Source of the DNA: Bacteroidota bacterium
GTDB taxonomy: Bacteria; Bacteroidota; Bacteroidia; Flavobacteriales_D; Crocinitomicaceae
Length of the DNA stretch: 47,537 nt
Assembly (NCBI GenBank): GCA_006227105.1
Contig: SBFR01000251.1
Coordinates: 1-47,537, forward strand
Reading direction: 5' to 3'
The notes under the pieces are model-generated. The model had not been told where the DNA came from. It saw nothing but the letters and a program-made list of their open reading frames with translations, and made no database searches. Shown here one piece after another: positions 18,008 through 27,100 of the stretch; position 1 is the first letter of the stretch; each line of letters begins with the position of its first letter. The translations under genes and the position numbers were made by a program.

Positions 18008-18637
18008 ATGGAATACAATACAACCCGAGGAAGATTGATCTTGCCTGAATATGGCAGGAATGTGCAGAATATGATCGCTTATGCGATGGAGATCAATGAT
18101 CGTGACGAAAGAAATCGTGCTGCGATGGCGATCATTGAAGTGATGGGACAGCTGAATCCTCATTTGCGGGATGTAGACGATTTCAGACACAAACTGTGGA
18201 CACACCTTTTTGTGATGTCAGATTTCAAACTGGATGTAGATTCCCCGTATGAAATTCCAAAACAGGAGATCCTTAACGAAAAACCAAAGTTAATGGAGTA
18301 TCCAAAGAGTAAAATCCGCTACGGGCATTATGGTCAGTATACCCAAAAGATCCTTGAATCTTCGATGGAAGTGAAGGATGAAAAGGAGAAAGAGTATTTG
18401 AAAAATACGATGGCGAATTTCATGAAGAAGCAGTTCCTGTCCTATAATAACGATACGGTAGAAAATCATGTGATCGCTCAACAGTTGAAAGAATTGTCGA
18501 AAGGCGATCTTGTTCTTGAAAATCCGGATGAGTTGGTGAATACAAATACATTGCTTCGTTCAATGGGGATGAACCAAAATAAATGGAACAACAACAAGAA
18601 TAAAAAGCAAAAGCAAAAAAGAAAATTCAAAAAATAA
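18008..18637 (+). CDS. DUF4290 family protein
   Basis: This 209-residue protein resembles DUF4290, a family of unknown function found in Bacteroidota. It begins MEYNTTRGRLILPEYGRNVQNM and has no signal or membrane segment. It is predicted helical and ends in a strongly basic Asn/Lys tail (about residues 190-209) that could bind nucleic acid or ribosomes; that is inference. The ATG at 18008 is chosen over an upstream in-frame ATG inside purL, because it lies 10 bp after the purL stop and the family begins here. murA follows after 5 bp. Fixed proximity to murA would be the first clue to its role. Confidence 0.85.
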   Translation: MEYNTTRGRLILPEYGRNVQNMIAYAMEINDRDERNRAAMAIIEVMGQLNPHLRDVDDFRHKLWTHLFVMSDFKLDVDSPYEIPKQEILNEKPKLMEYPKSKIRYGHYGQYTQKILESSMEVKDEKEKEYLKNTMANFMKKQFLSYNNDTVENHVIAQQLKELSKGDLVLENPDELVNTNTLLRSMGMNQNKWNNNKNKKQKQKRKFKK

Positions 18638-18642
18638 TCTGA

Positions 18643-19950
18643 ATGGCTTCTTTTGAAATATATGGTGGTAAACCACTAAAAGGAGAATTGATCCCTCAAG
18701 GGGCAAAAAATGAAGCGTTACAAGTGTTGTGTGCTCCATTGCTAACCCCGGACAAAGTAACCATATCGAATATCCCTGATATTGTTGATGTAAACAAGTT
18801 AATCGAACTTTTACAGGCGATGGGAGTGAAGGTGGAAAAGGTAGAAAAGGGAACGTTCATTTTCCAGGCGAAAGACATCGATCTTAAATATCTTGAATCA
18901 GAAGATTTTAAAAAGAGAGCCAGTTCATTAAGGGGGTCTATTATGATCGTCGGGCCTCTTCTTGCTCGATTTGGCAAAGGTTTCATTCCAAAGCCGGGTG
19001 GAGATAAGATCGGTCGTAGAAGATTGGACACTCACTTCGAAGGTTTTCAAATGCTTGGGGCAAAGTTCAATTACGATGCAGGAGAGCATTTCTATTCAAT
19101 CGAATCGAAAAAACTAAAAGGAACATACATTCATCTTGATGAGGCATCGGTTACTGGGACAGCGAATGTTGTGATGGCAGCCGTGATGGCTGAAGGAAAA
19201 ACAACGATCTATAATGCAGCTTGTGAGCCTTACCTTCAGCAATTGTGTAAAATGCTGAATTCAATGGGGGCAAAGATCACAGGAATTGGGTCAAATATGC
19301 TTCACATCGAAGGTGTCAAGGCGCTTAAAGGTTGTTATCACCGGATCCTTCCGGATATGATCGAAATTGGTAGTTTCATTGGTCTTGCGGCTATGACGAA
19401 GTCAGAAATCACGATCAAAGATGTCAGCTATGACAATTTAGGAATTATTCCGAATGTGTTCAGACGACTTGGAATCAAGCTGGAGAGAAGAGGGGATGAT
19501 ATTTTTGTTCCTGCACAGGATCACTATGAGATCGATACGTTTATTGATGGTTCGATCCTTACAATTGCTGATGCGCCATGGCCTGGATTCACACCTGATT
19601 TACTTTCCATAGTTCTTGTGGTTGCTACTCAGGCGAAAGGTTCCGTATTGATCCATCAGAAAATGTTTGAATCAAGATTGTTCTTCGTGGATAAATTGAT
19701 CGACATGGGAGCGCAGATCATCCTTTGTGATCCACACAGAGCTACTGTGATCGGTTTGGATCGTCAAAATGCATTAAGAGGTATTCAGATGACTTCGCCA
19801 GATATTCGTGCGGGAGTTTCACTTTTGATTGCTGCACTTTCAGCGGAAGGAAAATCAGTAATTCACAACATTGAGCAGATCGACAGAGGTTACGAAGACA
19901 TTGAAATGCGACTGAACAATCTAGGCGCAGATATCAGGAGGATAAAATAA
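18643..19950 (+). CDS. murA: UDP-N-acetylglucosamine 1-carboxyvinyltransferase with Asp at the fosfomycin-target position
   Basis: This 435-residue protein matches MurA, which transfers enolpyruvyl from PEP to UDP-GlcNAc in the first committed step of peptidoglycan synthesis. The catalytic Lys22-Asn23 pair (GAKNEAL) is present, with the two-domain inside-out barrel pattern and family segments such as PDMIEIGSFI and PWPGFTPDLLS. In the active-site loop the usual PGGC reads PGGDKIGRRR: Asp121 replaces the Cys that fosfomycin alkylates (Cys115 in E. coli). Natural Cys-to-Asp MurA enzymes are known to be active and intrinsically fosfomycin-resistant. The stop overlaps the next start (TAATG). Confidence 0.96.
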   Translation: MASFEIYGGKPLKGELIPQGAKNEALQVLCAPLLTPDKVTISNIPDIVDVNKLIELLQAMGVKVEKVEKGTFIFQAKDIDLKYLESEDFKKRASSLRGSIMIVGPLLARFGKGFIPKPGGDKIGRRRLDTHFEGFQMLGAKFNYDAGEHFYSIESKKLKGTYIHLDEASVTGTANVVMAAVMAEGKTTIYNAACEPYLQQLCKMLNSMGAKITGIGSNMLHIEGVKALKGCYHRILPDMIEIGSFIGLAAMTKSEITIKDVSYDNLGIIPNVFRRLGIKLERRGDDIFVPAQDHYEIDTFIDGSILTIADAPWPGFTPDLLSIVLVVATQAKGSVLIHQKMFESRLFFVDKLIDMGAQIILCDPHRATVIGLDRQNALRGIQMTSPDIRAGVSLLIAALSAEGKSVIHNIEQIDRGYEDIEMRLNNLGADIRRIK

Positions 19951-20465
19951 TGAGACATACTATAGCTATAAGTTTTATTCTTGGGTTTGTTCTTTGTTCA
20001 TTCATTCCTTCCTCAACAAATTCAATTGTAGTGGGAGAAAAAGCTCCTGAGATTGTTTTACAATCGACGACAGGTAAGAATGTCAAGCTCTCTAAACTAA
20101 AAGGGAAGATGGTCTTGATAGATTTTTGGGCGAGTTGGTGTGGTCCATGTCGAAAAGAAAATCCCAGAGTTGTAGAGGCATACACAAAATACAAAAGCGA
20201 AAAGTTCGAGAATGGAAAGGGATTTGAAGTTTTCAGTGTATCCCTGGATAAAGATGAAAATGCCTGGAAGAAAGCTATTGAGCAGGATAATCTAACTTGG
20301 AAAAATCATGGCTGGGATAAAAAAGGTGAAGTTGCGACGCAATACAGCGTTCAGTTTATACCTTCAGCATTCCTGATAGATGGAGATGGAAAAGTTCTCG
20401 CAAAAGGCGAAGAGCTAAGAGGGATGAACCTTCATATTACATTAGATAAATACTTAAAAAAGTAA
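19950..20465 (+). CDS. TlpA/ResA-like thioredoxin-family protein
   Basis: This 171-residue protein has an N-terminal signal or anchor (about 5-20; a Cys at 16 is not in a good lipobox) and a thioredoxin fold. The redox motif WCGPC has Cys64 and Cys67, preceded by MVLIDFWAS, and the cis-Pro loop is FIPSAFLID. It probably acts as a periplasmic or membrane-tethered disulfide reductase, for example in cytochrome maturation or oxidative protection; the substrate is unknown. It overlaps the stop of murA and the start of the PhnA-domain gene (TAATG at both ends), so the three genes are coupled. Confidence 0.88.
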   Translation: MRHTIAISFILGFVLCSFIPSSTNSIVVGEKAPEIVLQSTTGKNVKLSKLKGKMVLIDFWASWCGPCRKENPRVVEAYTKYKSEKFENGKGFEVFSVSLDKDENAWKKAIEQDNLTWKNHGWDKKGEVATQYSVQFIPSAFLIDGDGKVLAKGEELRGMNLHITLDKYLKK

Positions 20466-21034
20466 TGTCATTTAAACTGGCTTTAGAAAGAGCGGCTGGA
20501 CATTGTGAAATATGTTCAAACCAGTCGGAGTTAAAAGAGTATTTTATTGAACCCGGAATTAATTCTCCACAAGATGAAATACTTGCAATATGTACGACAT
20601 GTTTGGATCAAATCAATGGGGCAAAGAGTTTGGATGTAAACCATTGGCGATGTCTGAATGAAAGTATCTGGAGTGAAGTCCCTGGAGTTAAAGTTCTAAG
20701 CTGGAGAATGCTTCATCGGATAGAAGATCAGTGGGCAAAAGAGCTGATAGAGATGATGTATCTATCAGATGAAGAATTGAATTGGGCAAAATCAACTGGA
20801 ATTGGTCTATCAGACGACGAGAAAATAGTTCATATCGATAGCAATGGGGCTATCCTAGAAAATGGAGATACTGTTGTTCTGATTAAAGATCTGGATGTCA
20901 AGGGCGGTGGCTTTACTGCAAAAAGAGGTACGGCCGTTAGAAATATTAGATTGGTTCATGACAATGCGGAACAGATCGAAGGCAAAGTAAATGGACAAAG
21001 CATTTACATTCTCACACAATACGTGAAAAAATAA
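20465..21034 (+). CDS. PhnA/YjdM-domain zinc-ribbon protein
   Basis: This 189-residue protein has a zinc-ribbon-like N-terminal region with Cys14, Cys17, Cys43 and Cys46 (CEIC..CTTC). It ends in the PhnA C-terminal domain (about 130-189), with GDTVVLIKDLDVKG and QYVKK as typical segments. Despite the historical PhnA name, the family is not established as a phosphonatase, so no reaction is assigned. Relative to the roughly 110-residue E. coli protein it carries an insertion of about 75 residues between ribbon and C-terminal domain, as many PhnA proteins do. It is the last gene of the purL-murA run. A TAGACGA/TCGTCTA inverted repeat (21061-21085) lies 26 bp downstream but has no T-run. Confidence 0.85.
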   Translation: MSFKLALERAAGHCEICSNQSELKEYFIEPGINSPQDEILAICTTCLDQINGAKSLDVNHWRCLNESIWSEVPGVKVLSWRMLHRIEDQWAKELIEMMYLSDEELNWAKSTGIGLSDDEKIVHIDSNGAILENGDTVVLIKDLDVKGGGFTAKRGTAVRNIRLVHDNAEQIEGKVNGQSIYILTQYVKK

Positions 21035-21169
21035 TCAGATCTTTTGCAGCATATGTTTAATAGACGATAATCAAGAGTTCGTCTACAGTAATTCAGGATT
21101 TATATAAAAAAGACAACCTTATCTAGTTTTTCTCGTTAACTTATTACAACCGGAACGAGAAACTACTAA

Positions 21170-24100
21170 ATGGTACTAAGGTATATCCATACTTCCCTTT
21201 TCCTATTTATTCTGATCTTTCAGGGTGTAATTGCTCAATCATTAGAACCGGTCACGCTAAATGATACGCTGAATTGTGGCGGCGGAACACCCACTTTTGA
21301 GGTTGACCTAACCGGTAATCCAGGTGGAACATGGGTAAGTAATCCCGAACAAAGAGGCGGAGCATGTTGTAACCCAGGAGGGGATAATAACTGTGTTCAG
21401 TTTAACGTAACTCTTGATCCTGGAGCAGAAGGAATCTTATTCTCAGTTCCGGATGGTTGTGGAGCGTCACCATCGGGATCCTTATTTTATCAAGTTGATT
21501 GTGGTCCTTTAACTTCTGTTGGGACGCCTTTATGTTTAACGGGAACCGGACCGTTTGTTATTACCTTTTGTAAGCCCGGTAATAATGAAAACTGTTACTC
21601 GATTACTTCAATCCCTGCACCGAGTTCTTCAGGTGACGTTCTTACTGCGGATGGATGTCAAGATACGCTGAGTGTTTTTGGATTGGATCCTGCTTCGGTT
21701 ACCTGGAGCTCGATTCCTCAAAATGGTCAACCGGTTAACTATTACAATAATTACCTTTCAAATTTAACGGGTGGTCAACAGGGAACGAGTGGTGTTCTGT
21801 ATGATCAAGATCTTACAACAGTTTTGGTCACTCCACAACCTGGATATCCACCAACTATATCTTATCAGGTATGTGGTACAGTGCTAGGTGCTTGTAGTGC
21901 AGCATCATTCTGCGACACGGCTTCAGTCTCGATCTTCCCGACTTTATTCGCGGACCCCGGCCCGAGTGTTGCCATATGTAATGGAACCGTTACAGGTGCA
22001 ACAGTTACAATGGGTGCTATAGGAGGAACAGCTCCCTATACTTATACATGGACTGGCCCCGGTGGATTTTCTCAAACCAACGTAAGTAACTCTACCACAG
22101 ACAATATTACGGCAATGATCGCCGGTACTTATACTTGTGTGATCAGTGATGCAACAGGGTGTCCGACTGCAACAGGTTCAGTCATTGTGACCGAGTTCTT
22201 CGTCGATATCGTCGCAGATCCAGGACCAGATCAGGCGGTTTGTGGTACTCCTGCCCCTACAGTTATACTGAATGGTACTGTTTCTGGTACAAACAGTGGA
22301 ATCTGGAGTGGAGGAAATGGAACATATACAGATAATGTAAATGATCTTTCCCTAAGCTATATTCCTACAGCTGCTGAAATTGCAGCTGGTTCAGTAACGC
22401 TTACTTTAACTCCAACAAACACGGGAGGATGTCCTAACACGGCAAATCAGGTGGTGATCAACTTAACTCAGTTCACATCAACATTAACTGCAATTCCCAC
22501 GGATATTTCTTGTAATGGTTTGACTGATGGTTCAATAAATTTAACTGTTTCTCCGGGAGCACCTGCCTATGCCACTTCAAGCTATTCATGGTCTACAGGA
22601 GCTGTCACTGAAGATATTAGTGGTTTGGCAGTTGGATCATATACAGTTACAGTAACAGATGTGAACGGCTGTACCGCGTCAACCACAGCTTCAATAGCTC
22701 AACCTACCCCAGTAACCTTATCGTTAACACAGGTTAATGTTGTATGTTTTGGAGGAAGTACTGGATCTGTGGATCTAACTCCATCAGGCGGAACTCCAGG
22801 CTATACTTACTCATGGTCAAATGGGGCGACTTCTCAGGACGTATCAGGATTAATAGCGGGAACATACACGGTTACGGTTAATGATGCAAATGGTACAACA
22901 GCGGGTTGTACTGCTTCGACGTCAGTAACTATTACTGAACCTCTTGCACCGGTTTCGATCACATTTACTCAAACGAATGTCTCATGTTTTGGAGGTTCAG
23001 ACGGAGCAATTAATATTACTCCTGCAGGGGGAACTCCAGGATATACATACTCTTGGTCGAATGGAGCAACTACTGAGGATATTTCAGGCTTAACTGCCGG
23101 TACCTACACAGTCGTAGTTAATGATGCCAATGGAAGTTCAGGGGGATGTAGTTCAACAGTAAGTGTTACCATCACGGAACCTCTTGCTCCTGTGACTTTA
23201 TCCTCAACTCAAGTGAATGTACTTTGTTTCGGTGGAGCAACAGGATCAATTGATCTAACAGCTGCAGGTGGTACTCCAGGATATACATATTTATGGTCAA
23301 ATGGAGCTACAACCCAAGACATTTCAGGATTAGCAGCCGGAACCTACTCAGTTACCGTGAATGATGCTTCTGGAGCAGGAGGAGGTTGTGCATCTACGTT
23401 GAGCTTAACGATAACTCAACCATTAGCTCCTGTTACTGTATCAGGAACTCAAGTTGAAGTACTGTGTTTTGGTGGATCCAATGCATCGATTGATATTACA
23501 CCTGCTGGAGGAACTCCGGGATATACTTATTCATGGTCAAATGGCGCAACTACTCAGGATGTTTCAGGTTTGATTGCAGGAACTTATACAGTGACTGTCA
23601 ATGATGCCAGTGGATCAACTGGAGGTTGTACAGCTTCAGCTTCATTCACAATAGCACAACCGGCAGCACCTGTTACCGTTTCTACGACACAAGTGGATGT
23701 ACTTTGTTTTGGAGGAATAACCGGGTCAGTTGATCTTACCCCAGCGGGTGGTACCCCTGGATATACCTATTTGTGGTCAAATGGTGCTACAACTCAGGAT
23801 ATTTCTGGATTACCGGCAGGAACATATACTGTTGTGGTTAATGATGCGAATGGTACTACTGGTGGATGTACAGCTTCAACAACGGTGATTATTGTTGAGC
23901 CTTTAGCTCCTGTTACAGTGACTGGAACCCAGGTTGATGTACTTTGTTTTGGAGGATCCAATGGATCAATTGATATTACTCCGGCAGGAGGAACACCTGC
24001 TTATTCTTATCTGTGGTCGAATGGAGCGACAACACAGGATCTTTCTGGTTTGACTGCAGGAACCTATAGTGTTGTTGTTAGTGATGCGAATGGAAGTACT

Positions 24101-27100
24101 GGAGGTTGTACGGCTACGACCAGTTTTACTATTGTACAACCATTGGCTCCTGTAAGTGTAACTTCTACTCAGGTTGACATTCTTTGTTTTGGGGATGCTA
24201 CCGGATCAGTTGATATCACACCAGCAGGTGGTACTCCGGCATATACGTACTCATGGTCAAATGGTGCAACGACACAAGATATTTCTGGTGTTCCTGCTGG
24301 ATCATACACTGTAACAATAAATGATGCCAACGGTTCGACAGGAGGCTGCGCAACCACATTAACTGTTACATTGACAGAACCGACATTACTAACCTCTTCA
24401 GTTACTCCTTCAATTTACCCAGGTGGATTCAACCTTTCGGGGTGTTCTCCGGATGGATGGGTTGATCTTACTGTAAATGGTGGGGTTTCGAATTACTCAT
24501 ATGTGTGGTCGAATGGTGCTACTACCGAAGATATCTCTAATCTTCTTGCAGGTACATACAACGTAACGATAACGGATAACAACGGTTGTACGACTACCAA
24601 TACGATTACATTGACTTCACCAAGTGGTTTAAGTCAAACGGTTTCATCACCGACTTTCCCGAGTGGAAATAATATTAGTTGCTTTGGAGCAAGTGATGGT
24701 ACGGTAGACTTATCTCCAATAGGAGGTACTCCTCCATACACCTTCTTATGGTCCAATGGAGCTACTACAGAAGATCTTTCGAATGTGCCTGCAGGCACTT
24801 ATAATGTAACTATTACAGATGATAACGGATGTCAGATCGTATCGTCGATAACATTGACACAGCCGACGGCACTTACACAGTCAACAGCCGCATTTACTTA
24901 TCCGAGTGGCGATAATATCTCTTGTTTTGGATTTAGTGACGGAAGCATTGATCTTACGATAGGAAGCGGAAGTCCGGGATATACATATTCTTGGTCTAAT
25001 GGGGCTACTACAGAAGATATTGGAGGAGTGCCTGCTGGTACATACAATGTCACAGCAACGGATATTAATGGTTGTCAGATCTCAGCATCCGTTACGTTAA
25101 TTGAGCCTACGTTATTGACCCAATCAAACATTCCTGGAACTTATCCAAGTGGAGATAATATTAGCTGCTTTGGTCTTTCCGATGGAAGTGTGAATTTATC
25201 GGTGTCTGGAGGTAGCCCTGGTTACTCATATGCATGGTCAAATGGAGCGATAACAGAAGATATAAGTGGTGCTCCTGCAGGAACCTATTCAGTGATCATC
25301 ACAGATCTTAATGGTTGTCAGGTCACGACTTCAATTACTCTTGTTGAACCAGTCGCATTAACACAATCCAATACACCATTTACTTATCCAAGTGGAGATA
25401 ATATTAGCTGTAATGGGTTCAGTGATGGAAGTATTGATCTAACCATTGGAGGTGGATCACCAACCTATAATTATTTGTGGTCAAATGGTTCGAGTAATCA
25501 GGATATTTCTGGTTTAACAGCTGGCACATATACGGTGACTGTAACTGACGTTAACGGCTGTACGATAACTTCTTCAGCCACGCTCATTGAGCCTGCACCT
25601 TTGAATCAATCGATTACGGCAGGGACATTCCCAAGCGGGGATAACATCTCTTGTTTTGGATTTAATGATGGATCAATCGATTATGTGCCGGGAGGTGGTT
25701 CACCGGGTTACACCTACAGCTGGACAACTATTAATGGTACAGGATTAGTTCCTGGTAATGAAGATCAGACCGGATTAACAACGGGTACTTACCAGGTTAC
25801 TTTAACAGATATTAATGGTTGTCAGCAAACTACATCTATCACGTTGGTTCAGCCGACAGCGCTGGATCTAAGTTTGACGCCTTCTGTATATTCAGGTGGA
25901 TTTAATTTGTCTGCTTGTGATGACGACGGAACAATAGATGCAACGATTTCCGGAGGAAGCCCTGGATATTCATATGCATGGTCGCCAAATGGAGAGGTTA
26001 TCGAAGATTTGAGTAACCTGGCAGCAGGTACATATTCATTGACAGTCACTGATCTTAATGGTTGTCAGATCATTCAGGATATTACTTTGACTCAGCCAAT
26101 TGTTGTATCTGTTTTAGGAACTGTTACTTCGAATTACAACGGCGCAGATATATCTTGTCCAGGGGCCAGTATTGGTAGCGCGAATGGAAATGCCTCAGGA
26201 GGAACTGGTCCATATACGTATCAATGGACCGACATCAATGGAGTCGTGGTTGGGAATGGAGCTAACCTAACAAATGTTCCCGCAGGAACTTATACAGTGA
26301 CGGCAACGGACTTAGAAGGTTGTACGGCAACATTTGATGTTACGCTTTCTGATCCGCCGGTTCTGGTTCTGGATAGTTATGTTACCTCGGATTACAATGG
26401 GGCCGACGTAAGTTGTTTCGGATCGACTGATGGCGCAATTACGGTTGATTTGGTTGGAGGAACTCCAACATATACATATACCTGGAGAGATGAAAACGGA
26501 ATAGTGATCAGCAATGCCCAAAGTCCAAATGGATTGGGAGCAGGAGATTATGAAGTTACTGTTACCGATGCAAATGGTTGTATCAGCCTTGCGAATGTTA
26601 CGGTTACTGAGCCGGATGAATTGATCGTTTCTTCTCAAGTTATTTCTGATTACAATGGAGCAGATGTATCTTGTTTCCAATATGAAGATGGAAGTGTGCA
26701 GGCTGACCCGGTGGGAGGTACACCAGGATATCAGTATTCATGGTCAGATGCTACGGGTGTAATTGGAACTACACAGTCCTTAATAACATCTGTGGGTGCA
26801 GGAATCTACAATGTTCAGGTTACGGATATAAATGGTTGTAATGCAACTTCAACTGTAACTGTGACTGAACCAACTCCATTGGTTGCACAATCTGAGATCA
26901 TTTCGAATTATTTCGGCGCACCTATTAGTTGTTTAGGTAACAATGACGGAATTGCCGAGGCCACCTATAGTGGAGGTACGGCTGGATATTCAGTGGTATG
27001 GAATACCATTCCTCCAGTTAACACCGGTTATTTCGATCAGTTTATGGAGGGTGTCTGGACAGCTACAGTAACGGATGCAAATGGATGTACAGATACTACC

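Noticed and set aside
21061-21085. Inverted repeat TAGACGA / TCGTCTA after the PhnA-domain gene as a terminator
   Set aside because: The stem is only 7 bp with an 11-nt loop and no T-run follows; it could be an operator for the adhesin, but nothing else supports that.
24169-26680. Long reverse-strand open frames inside the adhesin gene
   Set aside because: They mirror the repeated coding sequence in another frame, with no start signal or recognisable protein.
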